DNA of 10,514 nucleotides from the NCBI GenBank assembly GCA_013389125.1, contig JACADX010000370.1, positions 1 to 10,514 of the forward strand, in the 5' to 3' direction. Shown here one piece after another: positions 1 through 6,614 of the stretch. Position numbers and translations under genes: made by a program. Position 1 is the stretch's first letter, and each line of letters starts with the position of its first letter. Under the pieces are notes generated by a model. That model was not told the origin of the DNA. It saw only the letters and a program-made list of their open reading frames with translations, and searched no databases. This DNA is from Parvularculaceae bacterium (GTDB lineage Bacteria; Pseudomonadota; Alphaproteobacteria; Caulobacterales; Parvularculaceae).

Positions 1-47
1 CTCTAGGGCTTCGCGCCATGATTCGGAATCGGGGCGCTTGCTCTAAT
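1..47. repeat. Short GANTC-containing dyad, possible intergenic palindromic element
   Basis: A compact inverted repeat sits at the left edge. GATTC (20-24) and GAATC (26-30) are mirror images around one G and are enclosed by GCGCC (13-17) and GGCGC (33-37). The pentamer CTCTA occurs on both sides, at 1-5 and 41-45. Both inner arms are also GANTC, the CcrM methylation target of alphaproteobacteria. The layout resembles small dispersed intergenic palindromes of alphaproteobacteria, but only one copy is visible and the window edge may cut it. Apart from this element, 48-226 shows no gene, tRNA or convincing terminator that I can support. Confidence 0.35.
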
Positions 48-226
48 CCTTGTTTGTCGCGGCGTTTACGCGCTGAACCGCGCGCGCTTCAGCGCACGCC
101 GCTCCAAGGCCGGCGCTTCGCCATTCCGGCTCGTCCCGGCGCAAACCTCGAACCTGCGCGCCGCGCCATGATCCGCCAATTGAAGGAAAGACGGAATCCG
201 GTCCGCGCCGGCTGAAGCGGAGAGGG

Positions 227-736
227 CTACGCCGCGCGAAGCTTTCGCAGGACCAGCGACTTTTTCGGCGCGCCGGCGCCGGCCCCGCGCGCGTCGCCAA
301 GGCCGGCGCGCGCGATGATGTCGCGCGCCAGCATCGGCGCTTCGGAGCGGAACATCGTCTTGCCGTCAGCGTCGACATAGATGACGAAGAAGCCTTCCTC
401 GGCGTCCATCGCATGGCGCAGGAGCGAGGCGTCGAGCCAGTCCATTTCCTCGCCATTTTTCGTCGGCCGGCTTTGTCCGTAGACCTCGATAACCGAAACG
501 TCGGCGCTGATGAGCGCTGCGATCGCCGGCTTCAGGAGCCGGCTCTGCATGCGGCAGGCGTTATGGTTGGCGGTCGGGCCGATGACGAAGAGCGTGTTCT
601 TCGGCGAAAAACGCTTCGGCTCGACGTCCTTCAAGGCCGCTTTGAGGGTTTCTGCGGGGATAGGCCCGCGCGCGGCGAAATACGCGATCGCGCCGAAGAT
701 GATGCAGGTCGCCAGGATGAGCAGCGTCAGGCCCAT
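227..736 (-). CDS. Small membrane-anchored protein, possibly DUF4174-like (thioredoxin-like fold)
   Basis: This is a 169-aa protein with an ATG start and TAG stop. Residues 3-21 are a hydrophobic segment that looks like a single N-terminal membrane anchor or an uncleaved signal. A soluble domain follows at about 45-146. Its pattern, a beta-strand (TLFVIGP, 49-54), a helix containing C61-R-M-Q, a second strand (VSVIEVYG), then FFVIYVDADGKTMFRSEAP (116-134) and a final helix, resembles the DUF4174 group, in which a strand and a 'DG..k.r...p' turn precede the last helix. The tail 147-169 is Gly/Ala- and Lys/Arg-rich. C11 is preceded by LAT, but the segment lacks a basic N-region, so I do not call a lipoprotein. 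No clear ribosome binding site is seen. It lies 99 nt downstream of the epimerase gene, so co-transcription is possible. The family call is tentative and the function is unknown. Confidence 0.7.
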   Translation of the reverse strand: MGLTLLILATCIIFGAIAYFAARGPIPAETLKAALKDVEPKRFSPKNTLFVIGPTANHNACRMQSRLLKPAIAALISADVSVIEVYGQSRPTKNGEEMDWLDASLLRHAMDAEEGFFVIYVDADGKTMFRSEAPMLARDIIARAGLGDARGAGAGAPKKSLVLRKLRAA

Positions 737-835
737 GTCCCAAAACTAGCCGAACGTCGTTGCCCAGGCGTTAACGAATTTTCCCCGAATGCCGGCGAAT
801 GGCGGTTCCGCAGCGGCGCGCCGGCCCGAAAAGCG

Positions 836-1807
836 TCAATAAAGCGGCCTGTTAAGGCCGCGCCGCCAGGCGATCGTTCGGGCGACGCCGTCGGCGAGGC
901 TTGTCTTCGGCTGATAGCCGAGAAGCGCCCGCGCCTTCGAAATATCGGCCCAGGTGCGCTCGACGTCGCCTTTCTGCATCCCCTTGAAGACCTTCTTCGC
1001 CTCGATCCCGAGCTCCTTTTCAAGAAGCGACACGAGCGTCATCAGCTCTTCAGGGCGGTCATTGCCGAGATTGAAGACGCGGTGATAGGCGTCGGCCTCG
1101 CCGGGCGGCCTCGCGGCGGCCGCCAGGACGCCGGCGACGATGTCGTCGACATAGGTGAAATCGCGGCCCATCCGGCCCTCGTTGAAGATCTCGATCGGCT
1201 CGCCTTTCAGCATTTTTTCGGTGAAAATGAGATACGCCATGTCGGGCCGCCCCCACGGTCCGTAAACGGTGAAAAACCGCAGGCCGGTCAAGGGCAGAGC
1301 GTAAAGCCGCGCATAGGAGGCGGACATCGCCTCATTGGCCTTCTTGGTCGCGCCGTAGAACGACACCGGCTCGTCGACGCGATCTTCCTCCGAAAACGGC
1401 GTTTTCCGGTTGGCGCCGTAGACGGACGACGAGGACGCGTAGACGAGATGCGGAATCTTGAGCTTGCGCCCAAGCTCCATAATCGAAAGGTGTCCGACAA
1501 GGTTCGACCGCGCATAGGCGAACGGGTTTTCGATCGAATAGCGGACGCCCGCCTGCGCCGCGAGGTGGATGATGAGGTCAAAGGGTCCCGGCGCCGCGTT
1601 CAGAACCGCGTCGTAATCGGCGATGTCGACCTCCTTGAAGGCGAAGCCCTTGCGCGGCGCGAGCCGCTCAAGCCGCGCGCGCTTCAAGGCCGTCGCGTAA
1701 TAGTCGTTGACGTTGTCGAGGCCAACGACGTCATCGCCTCGATCAAGAAGCGCCAAGGCGGTCGCCGCGCCGATGAATCCCGCCGCCCCTGTCACCAATA
1801 CGCGCAT
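836..1807 (-). CDS. NAD-dependent epimerase/dehydratase, UDP-glucuronate 4-epimerase-like
   Basis: This 323-aa extended short-chain dehydrogenase probably interconverts UDP-glucuronate and UDP-galacturonate in the cytoplasm, supplying uronic acid for LPS, capsule, exopolysaccharide or glycolipid. Visible motifs are the Rossmann Gly-rich loop TGAAGFIG (6-13), the NAD-ribose acidic residue D31 in GLDNVNDYY (which is typical of the uronate epimerase subfamily), the catalytic Ser region SSSSVYG (125-131) and Y151-GAT-K155 (the YxxxK pair). RFFTVYGPWGRPDMA (177-191) and the following 'F..G.M.RDFTYVDDIV' stretch are characteristic of the CapI/LspL type of UDP-GlcA 4-epimerases. Length is slightly under the 330-340 aa usual for the group. 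The ATG at 1807 is preceded by GGAAGG about 4-5 nt upstream. It begins 21 nt after the MFS stop and is probably the last or next-to-last gene of that operon. The exact substrate cannot be proven from sequence. Confidence 0.88.
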   Translation of the reverse strand: MRVLVTGAAGFIGAATALALLDRGDDVVGLDNVNDYYATALKRARLERLAPRKGFAFKEVDIADYDAVLNAAPGPFDLIIHLAAQAGVRYSIENPFAYARSNLVGHLSIMELGRKLKIPHLVYASSSSVYGANRKTPFSEEDRVDEPVSFYGATKKANEAMSASYARLYALPLTGLRFFTVYGPWGRPDMAYLIFTEKMLKGEPIEIFNEGRMGRDFTYVDDIVAGVLAAAARPPGEADAYHRVFNLGNDRPEELMTLVSLLEKELGIEAKKVFKGMQKGDVERTWADISKARALLGYQPKTSLADGVARTIAWRRGLNRPLY

Positions 1808-1828
1808 CGGCCCTTCCGCAAGCTTGTG

Positions 1829-3160
1829 TCACTTTCCCTTCGGCCCGGCGAGAACCTCGTCATAAAGCCCCGCCGGCAGCGTCCGCCGTCTATGCAGCAT
1901 CACGGCGGCGATGGCCAGCATAGCGGCGGCGATCGCGTAGAAGGCGAGCGCCGGATCGGCGCCGCTATCCGTGATGGCGAATGTCGCCAGCGACCCGGGG
2001 ATTGCGAAGGCGGCGTTGGCGAAGGTTCCCGCCGCCATGATGCGCGCGCGGACGGTCGGCGGGGCGCGCCGCTGAACGGCGGCCTGCAGGGGCGCGATAT
2101 AGACCCCCATCAGCGCCGAGACGGTGATGAACAGCGCGACAAGGAGGACGCCCGCCGGCGTCGTCACCAAATCCATCGCGGTCAGAAGTTCGCCGGCGGG
2201 CGCGGCGACCAAGGGCGTCAGCGCTGCGATCAGGAGGCTGATCGCGCCCGCAGCGCCGACCGAAGCGGCAGAAAATCCGAGCCCTGAGCGCCCCTTGGCG
2301 AGGCCCGCCGCGAAGATCGCGCCGACGCCGGCGCCGATCGCGAAGAGCCCGTTAAGGACCGTTGCGACCAGCGCGTCGGCTCTTAAGGAGTCGCGCGCGT
2401 AAAGCGGCGTGATCACCGTCACCGCTGTCGACAAGAGGAAGAACACGGCGACGCCGAGTAGCGGCGGCGCGACGCCGCGCGAGGTGCGCACGAATCCGAT
2501 CATCCGCGCGGTCTGGGCGAGCCAGTTGAAGTCGATGCGAAGATCGGCGTCATTCGCGCCGGCCCGAAGGGTTCTGAGCGCCGCGAGCCAGCCGATTGTC
2601 GATGCGGCGATCAGCACGACGCTGACCAGCATGCGGCCGTTTTCGCGCACGATCAGCGACCCGCCGACCATGTAGCCGAAAAGAATGAACGAATAGAGCC
2701 CCGCATTGCAGATGCCGTTGCCGCGAACAAGCTCGTCGGGGGCGAGATATTTCGGCATGGCGCTCGTCCGGACCGGGGAAAAAAACGCCGACTGCGCGCC
2801 CATCGCGAACAGCATCAGGATCGCAAGCGTTCCGGAGCCGGAAAGGAACGCGCTTGCGGCGATCAGCATCAGAATGATTTCGACGAGCTTCGTCCGCCGG
2901 AACATCATCGACGTCTCGTATTTGTCGGCGAGCTGTCCGGCGACCGGCGAGAACAGCATGATCGCAAGCGGCAAGAGCGCCCCGATGAACGGCATCGCGT
3001 TGTCGGGCTTGCCGAAATCGGGCGCCGGGATGACGCCGAAGGGTATCCCGATCAACAGCGACTGGCGAAGCACGTTGTCCGAAAGCGTTCCGAACGACAA
3101 CGCGACCCACATCGGCCAGAAACGGCGCTGCAGGAAAAGCGGCGGCGGTCGGTCTGTCAA
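1829..3160 (-). CDS. MFS transporter, LplT-like (lysophospholipid transporter family)
   Basis: This 443-aa polytopic inner-membrane protein has about 12 hydrophobic segments. Three stretches resemble E. coli LplT, which flips lysophospholipids inward for re-acylation: the N-terminal 'FGTLSDNVLRQSLL' (23-36, compare the 'F.SAFGDNAL' start of LplT), SPVAGQLADK (71-80, the loop 2-3 MFS motif), and SAFFSPVRTSAMPKYLAPDE (124-143) followed by LVRGNGI (144-150), matching LplT 'YSPAKYGIL.EL....LVKANG'. It is longer than LplT (about 400 aa). The start is a TTG at 3160 with AAGGGG 10 nt upstream; the next candidate, ATG at residue 17 (3112), would remove the conserved lead-in. The gene follows plsC by 15 nt. 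Transporter plus glycerolipid acyltransferase is the LplT/Aas pairing of enterobacteria, which supports a lipid substrate. The substrate remains inferred, and another small amphipathic compound is possible. Confidence 0.85.
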   Translation of the reverse strand: MTDRPPPLFLQRRFWPMWVALSFGTLSDNVLRQSLLIGIPFGVIPAPDFGKPDNAMPFIGALLPLAIMLFSPVAGQLADKYETSMMFRRTKLVEIILMLIAASAFLSGSGTLAILMLFAMGAQSAFFSPVRTSAMPKYLAPDELVRGNGICNAGLYSFILFGYMVGGSLIVRENGRMLVSVVLIAASTIGWLAALRTLRAGANDADLRIDFNWLAQTARMIGFVRTSRGVAPPLLGVAVFFLLSTAVTVITPLYARDSLRADALVATVLNGLFAIGAGVGAIFAAGLAKGRSGLGFSAASVGAAGAISLLIAALTPLVAAPAGELLTAMDLVTTPAGVLLVALFITVSALMGVYIAPLQAAVQRRAPPTVRARIMAAGTFANAAFAIPGSLATFAITDSGADPALAFYAIAAAMLAIAAVMLHRRRTLPAGLYDEVLAGPKGK

Positions 3161-3175
3161 AGCGGACGCGCCCCT

Positions 3176-3937
3176 TCAGCGCTTGGCGTTGGGCTTCGGG
3201 TCGGGGAGGGGCGGCGCGAGTCGCCCTGCCGCCTCCCGGCCGATCAGCGCAAGCGAGCGCCGTTCGATGGTTTCTTCAAGCTGAGCCATGAAGATTTCCT
3301 TCTCGAGTCCCGCCGGGATCGGATCGAGGAATTCAATGACCGCCTCGCCTGGGACGAGCCGCCAGTCCTGCTGCGGCCAATGGCGTCCGAGATTGGTTGC
3401 GACCGGCACGGCCGGGCAGCCGTAGGCGGCGTACATGTGATAGACGCCGCGCTTGTAGCGATAGCGCTCGCCGACCGGCGCGAGATGGCCTTCGGGGTAG
3501 ATGAGAATGCGTCGGCCGTCCGCTTGCGCTTTCTTCAGTTCGTCATCGACAAGGCGCGCGCGCGCATAGGCGCCGCCGCAATTGTCGACGACGATCGCCC
3601 CCATCTTGCGCAGGATCCCGCCGAGCATCGGGAACTTTTCAAGATGATCGCCGGTGACGAAGGCGAGGTCGTAGAACTGCGAGAACATGACGATGCCGTC
3701 GCCCCAGCTCTGGTGCTTGGCGGCGATGATGCAGGCGCCGGCCGGCAGTCGTTCCTTGCCGCGAATGACGATGCTGACGCCGCCGATCCATCGCAGCCAG
3801 AACTGCATCACGCGGGTGTAGGCGAGAATCCACAGCATGATCGGCTTGCGGCTCGGAATGAGGATGAGCGGCGCAGCGGTGACGGCGAAGAAGCCGGACG
3901 TCAGCCAGTAGGCGGTCTGGAAAGCGACGCTGCGCAT
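3176..3937 (-). CDS. 1-acyl-sn-glycerol-3-phosphate acyltransferase family protein (PlsC-like)
   Basis: This is a membrane-associated glycerolipid acyltransferase that would transfer an acyl chain to lysophosphatidate or another lysolipid. Counting from the GTG at 3946 (256 aa), residues 9-31 and about 35-55 are hydrophobic. The catalytic motif I is H78-QSWG-D83 (HX4D), and 'KFPMLGGILRKMGAIVVD' (104-121) corresponds to motif II. YPEGH (150-154) replaces the common FPEGTR of motif III, a variant seen in some PlsC-like proteins. CPAVPVA (177-183) is motif IV. The start is uncertain: GTG 3946, ATG 3940 and ATG 3937 are in frame. I prefer ATG 3937 because GGTGA lies 5 nt upstream of it. The tetR stop is only a few nt upstream, so the two are surely co-transcribed and perhaps translationally coupled. 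With the LplT-like gene next to it, re-acylation of imported lysolipid is a plausible role; ordinary phosphatidate synthesis is the alternative. Confidence 0.9.
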   Translation of the reverse strand: MRSVAFQTAYWLTSGFFAVTAAPLILIPSRKPIMLWILAYTRVMQFWLRWIGGVSIVIRGKERLPAGACIIAAKHQSWGDGIVMFSQFYDLAFVTGDHLEKFPMLGGILRKMGAIVVDNCGGAYARARLVDDELKKAQADGRRILIYPEGHLAPVGERYRYKRGVYHMYAAYGCPAVPVATNLGRHWPQQDWRLVPGEAVIEFLDPIPAGLEKEIFMAQLEETIERRSLALIGREAAGRLAPPLPDPKPNAKR

Positions 3938-3949
3938 CATTTTCACCGG

Positions 3950-4561
3950 TCAGTCGGCGGTCGGCTGCATGACGGCGAGCGCGGCTGCGGCGAGATCACC
4001 CGCATGGCGCGAAAGCGGGCCTTCGAGCCGCCCGTAATGGATTTGCAGCGCGGTCTGGAGAACGACGCCGAGCGCCATTCCCGCGACGAGCGCCGGCGCC
4101 GCCTTCGCGATCTCGCGGCGTTTGACGGCCGCCGCGATAATGTCTTCGACAGCCGTCACCGGGTCATCGACGCCTTCCGGAGTCGGCAGGAACCGGTGCG
4201 TGTAAAGCAGGTGGAACGTGAATAGCGGGAAATCCGCGTCGGCGGTTCGACAGTAAGCATTGACGACCGCCGCCGTTTGGTCGGCAATCCCCTGCTTGTC
4301 GCGCGCTGCCGCGCGGACCAGCGCCGCGAGCTTTTCATGGATCGACAGGAACATCGCGGCCGCAAGCGCGTCTTTCGAGTCGAAATGACGGTAGATCGCG
4401 CCTTCCGAGACGCCTGCCGCCTTGGCGATTTCGCGCGTCGTCGCGGCGTCGACGCCATTGGCGACGAAAAGGTCAAGGGCGGCCCGCTCGATCCTCGCTT
4501 TGGTGCCGCGTTCTTCGGCCGGCGCGTCTCCGGCCGCCGATTTCTGCTGTGCAGCCGCCAT
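3950..4561 (-). CDS. TetR/AcrR-family transcriptional regulator
   Basis: This is a 203-aa one-component regulator. The N-terminal TetR DNA-binding domain covers about residues 20-66; its helix-turn-helix is TTREIAKAAGVSEGAIYRHF (41-60), followed by the usual 'DSKDAL' helix. The C-terminal ligand-binding half (70-203) is mostly helical with no recognisable ligand motif. The start was chosen at ATG 4561 because GGAG (4568-4571) sits 6 nt upstream. The longer in-frame GTG at 4591 would begin upstream of the predicted transcription start and inside the promoter. The gene heads the plsC / LplT-like / epimerase operon and has a palindrome over its own promoter, so autorepression and control of that operon are expected. 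The effector is likely a fatty-acyl or membrane-lipid signal judging by the neighbours, but this is inference. Confidence 0.92.
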   Translation of the reverse strand: MAAAQQKSAAGDAPAEERGTKARIERAALDLFVANGVDAATTREIAKAAGVSEGAIYRHFDSKDALAAAMFLSIHEKLAALVRAAARDKQGIADQTAAVVNAYCRTADADFPLFTFHLLYTHRFLPTPEGVDDPVTAVEDIIAAAVKRREIAKAAPALVAGMALGVVLQTALQIHYGRLEGPLSRHAGDLAAAALAVMQPTAD

Positions 4562-4574
4562 CGACATCTCCAAT

Positions 4575-4588
4575 AGTGAGCGCTCACT
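4575..4588. promoter_or_regulatory. Probable TetR operator (14-bp perfect palindrome)
   Basis: AGTGAGCGCTCACT is a perfect 14-bp inverted repeat. It directly abuts the predicted -10 element of the tetR promoter, and its centre (4581/4582) falls on the predicted transcription start. It lies 14 nt upstream of the chosen ATG. TetR-family repressors commonly bind short perfect palindromes of this type next to their own genes, so it is the natural autoregulatory site. Confidence 0.7.
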
Positions 4589-4617
4589 CACATAGGGAGC
4601 CCGGGGCTCGCCGTCAA
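4589..4617 (-). promoter_or_regulatory. Sigma-70-type promoter of the tetR-plsC-MFS operon
   Basis: On the minus strand, TTGACG (4617-4612, five of six matches to TTGACA) is followed by a 17-nt spacer and TATGTG (4594-4589, three of six matches to TATAAT). Transcription would start near 4582, giving a leader of about 20 nt that contains the GGAG ribosome binding site. The fit of spacing, operator and start codon supports the call, although the -10 is weak. Confidence 0.6.
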
Positions 4618-4679
4618 GGCGAACGCAAACGCGCGGGCGGAGCCAGAAACGCCGTTATTCGCCGCCGCTTGTGTCCACA

Positions 4680-5468
4680 TCACCCCGGCGCGGCGGGTCG
4701 ACGGTCGAGGAAACGGGCGATGTCGTCCTGGGTGCTTTCTTCCATCATGTTTCGCGCCATGACGTCGCCGGCGAAGGCGTAAGCCTCGGCGAGGGGCATT
4801 TGTCGCTGGCGGCCGAACATCCCCTTGCCATGTCGGATCGCTGCGGCGTTCTTCGACAAGATTATTTCCGCCTTTCCGGCGACGGCCGCGTCAAGCTCAG
4901 CATCCGGCGCGATTTCATTGACGAGGCCCCAGTCAAGCGCGGTCTGCGCATCAATGAATCTTCCGGTCACCAGCATGTCGAATGCGCGCCTGGGCGAAAT
5001 CGCGCGCGACAGCGCGACGGCGGGGGTCGAGCAGAATAGGCCGAGATTGACGCCTGAAACCGCGAACCGCGCCGTCGTCGCCGCGATGGCGAGGTCGCAG
5101 GCGGCGACGAGCTGACAGCCGGCGGCGGTCGCGACGCCCTGCACCCGCGCAATCACCGGAACCGGCAGCGCGGCGATCGCCATCATCACGTCGGAACATT
5201 TCCCAAAAAGGGCGCGATAAAAGGTGTCGCGCGGGTTGGCCCGCATTTCCTTGAGATCGTGCCCGGCGCAAAACGACTTTCCCGCGCCGGCGAGGACGAC
5301 GCAGCGGACGCGCGCGTCGTTCGCGACCGCTGCGAGTTCATGCGCCAGCGCATCGAGCAACGCTTCCGACAGCGCGTTGAATTGCTGCGGCCGGTTGAGC
5401 GTAAGCGTGACTTTTGCGCCCTCGTCCTCGCGCAGGAGAATCGGCTCGATCGAGCGATCGGCTGTCAT
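4680..5468 (-). CDS. Enoyl-CoA hydratase/isomerase family protein, ECHDC3-like
   Basis: This 262-aa crotonase-fold protein closely resembles the ECHDC3 subgroup. Shared segments are SFCAGHDLKE (65-74), PVPVIARVQGVATAAGCQLV (102-121) and NLGLFCSTPAVALSRA (141-156). The oxyanion-hole backbone is kept (CAGHDL and GVATAAGC), so acyl-CoA thioester binding is likely. Both glutamates used by classical enoyl-CoA hydratase are absent: the position of rat Glu144 is Q119 (GCQL) and that of Glu164 is G139 (SGVNLG). Ordinary hydratase activity is therefore doubtful, as in ECHDC3 itself, and the reaction is unknown. The start is ATG 5468, with AGGAG 5 nt upstream; an ATG 18 nt earlier lacks such a site. 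It is transcribed from the 5469-5747 divergent region and ends about 118 nt before the tetR start, so partial read-through into that operon is possible. Confidence 0.92.
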   Translation of the reverse strand: MTADRSIEPILLREDEGAKVTLTLNRPQQFNALSEALLDALAHELAAVANDARVRCVVLAGAGKSFCAGHDLKEMRANPRDTFYRALFGKCSDVMMAIAALPVPVIARVQGVATAAGCQLVAACDLAIAATTARFAVSGVNLGLFCSTPAVALSRAISPRRAFDMLVTGRFIDAQTALDWGLVNEIAPDAELDAAVAGKAEIILSKNAAAIRHGKGMFGRQRQMPLAEAYAFAGDVMARNMMEESTQDDIARFLDRRPAAPG

Positions 5469-5677
5469 CAGGGCTCCTTTCCGCATCGTTCCTCGGCCAC
5501 CCCGCTCTTACTCGCCAAAGGTCGCAGGGAGAAGAGAGCCGGGCCCGCCGCCGTTCGAATTGTCGTAAGGCGTCGGCGGATTTGGCAGGGTCCGGTCTTG
5601 CGCGCCGGTCAATCCCTTTCCAGATTGATATTGTCCGCTCGCGAGGCGCTGCGCAAAGCGCGGCTGCGGCTTTGTTG

Positions 5678-5691
5678 TTGATTTCAGTCAA
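5678..5691. promoter_or_regulatory. FixK/FNR-type box (anaerobox) upstream of usp
   Basis: TTGATTTCAGTCAA matches TTGA-N6-TCAA exactly, the core recognised by FixK, FnrL and Fnr proteins, and matches TTGAT-N4-ATCAA at nine of ten positions. The centre is 5684.5. If it lies at -41.5 (class II), transcription starts near 5726, and AATACT at 5715-5720 falls where the -10 is needed. It is the regulatory element expected for a low-oxygen-induced universal stress protein. Confidence 0.68.
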
Positions 5692-5734
5692 GCGAGCGGG
5701 GCCGCAAAGGGCGCAATACTCGTCCAGTCGCACA

Positions 5735-5740
5735 AGGAGA
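5735..5740 (+). promoter_or_regulatory. Ribosome binding site of usp
   Basis: AGGAGA lies 7 nt before the ATG at 5748. It is a near-perfect Shine-Dalgarno sequence and fixes the start of the universal stress protein gene. Confidence 0.75.
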
Positions 5741-5747
5741 GCGTCAG

Positions 5748-6614
5748 ATGCCCGTGAAAAAGATCCTCGCTCCCGTTCAAAACGCCGACTCTGCTGTGGC
5801 CGGCCTTAAAGCCGCGATAGCGCTCGCGCGCCGTCATAAGGCGCATATCGACGCGCTCCACATTCGTCAGCGTCCAAATATTCCGGCAAGCGGCTATTAT
5901 CCTGTCGGCGTCATCTTCGTTGACGAGCATGTCGCGGAGATCAAGGAGGCGCTCGGGATCGAGGCGAACCGTCTCAAGGAAATTTTCGACCGCGTGATGA
6001 AGGAGGCGGGCGTTCCCGTTCTCGCTTCCGCCGCGCATCGCGACGACGCGGGCGCAACCGCGTCCTGGCGCGATCAGGCTGGCATCTTGCCGTTCGACAT
6101 TTCGGCCGCCGCGCGGGTTGCTGACATCGTTGCGTTCGGCAAAGCCTCAGACGATCAGGGATATCCGGACGCCGGCCTAATTGAAGAGGCGATATTCCAG
6201 TCGGGCAGGCCGGTGCTGATCGCGGCGCCCGGAAAACTCGAGCGGACGCCGCGGCGCATTGTCGTCGCCTGGAACGGCGGCCGCGAGGCGGCGCGGGCCC
6301 TCGCGGCGGCGATGCCGCTTTTCGAAGAAGCCGAAGCTGTGGCGGTCGTCAGCATCGGGCCCATTCCGGCGGACCTTGAAGGGCCGGAAAAGGCGGCCGA
6401 GCTGTTGCGTCTCCATGGCGTCAAGGCTGACGCCGTCCGGCGAACGCCGGCGGGCGCGGCCGAAGACGATCTTGTCGCTGCGGCGACCGAGGCGCGCGCG
6501 GACCTCATCGTCATGGGCGCTTATTCGCATTCGCGCTGGCGCGAACTCGTGCTTGGCGGGTTTACGCGGCGGATGTTGAAGCAGGCTGAGTTTCCGCTGC
6601 TCCTTGCGCATTGA
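5748..6614 (+). CDS. Universal stress protein, two UspA-type domains
   Basis: This is a 288-aa cytoplasmic protein with two tandem Usp domains, about twice the single-domain length. Domain 1 (about 4-160) starts with KKILAPVQ and is degenerate in its nucleotide-binding loop. Domain 2 (about 168-288) starts with RRIVVAWNGG and keeps the C-terminal ATP-binding-type loop: MGAYSHSRWRELVLGG (256-271) followed by FT, in the position of the family motif G-x2-G-x9-G-(S/T). Residues 66-90 form a helical segment rich in charged residues. Usp proteins of this kind support survival under energy or redox stress. The FixK/FNR-type box upstream suggests induction at low oxygen. It reads in the same direction as ybgC, 49 nt downstream, but a dyad separates them. 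Biochemical role beyond possible nucleotide binding is unknown. Confidence 0.92.
   Translation: MPVKKILAPVQNADSAVAGLKAAIALARRHKAHIDALHIRQRPNIPASGYYPVGVIFVDEHVAEIKEALGIEANRLKEIFDRVMKEAGVPVLASAAHRDDAGATASWRDQAGILPFDISAAARVADIVAFGKASDDQGYPDAGLIEEAIFQSGRPVLIAAPGKLERTPRRIVVAWNGGREAARALAAAMPLFEEAEAVAVVSIGPIPADLEGPEKAAELLRLHGVKADAVRRTPAGAAEDDLVAAATEARADLIVMGAYSHSRWRELVLGGFTRRMLKQAEFPLLLAH

Larger units (their letters stand above)
5469..5747. other. Divergent intergenic region between the crotonase and usp genes
   Basis: No gene is supported here. The plus-strand side contains the FixK/FNR-type box, a -10-like hexamer and the usp ribosome binding site. A short inverted repeat, GCGCT (5646-5650) and AGCGC (5657-5661) with a 6-nt loop, lies just upstream of the box. 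For the minus-strand crotonase gene I see the ribosome binding site but no convincing -35/-10 pair. Confidence 0.7.

Noticed and set aside
18..456. Open frames in the left flank (18-215 plus, 43-456 minus)
   Set aside because: Arg/Ala-rich translations without motifs; the minus-strand one overlaps the better-supported 227-736 gene in another frame.
413..2287. A 624-codon open frame on the plus strand, antisense to the DUF4174-like, epimerase and MFS genes
   Set aside because: Its translation is rich in Arg/Gly/Asp without any family motif, and it runs opposite three well-supported genes. In GC-rich DNA such antisense frames are open by codon bias.
3380..4225. A 281-codon plus-strand open frame opposite plsC and tetR
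   Set aside because: Low-complexity Arg/Asp/Ala composition, no recognisable domain, and complete overlap with two strongly supported minus-strand genes.
4562..4591. Longer tetR start at GTG 4591
   Set aside because: It would place the start codon within the -10 region of the predicted promoter and the operator inside the coding sequence; ATG 4561 has a properly spaced GGAG.
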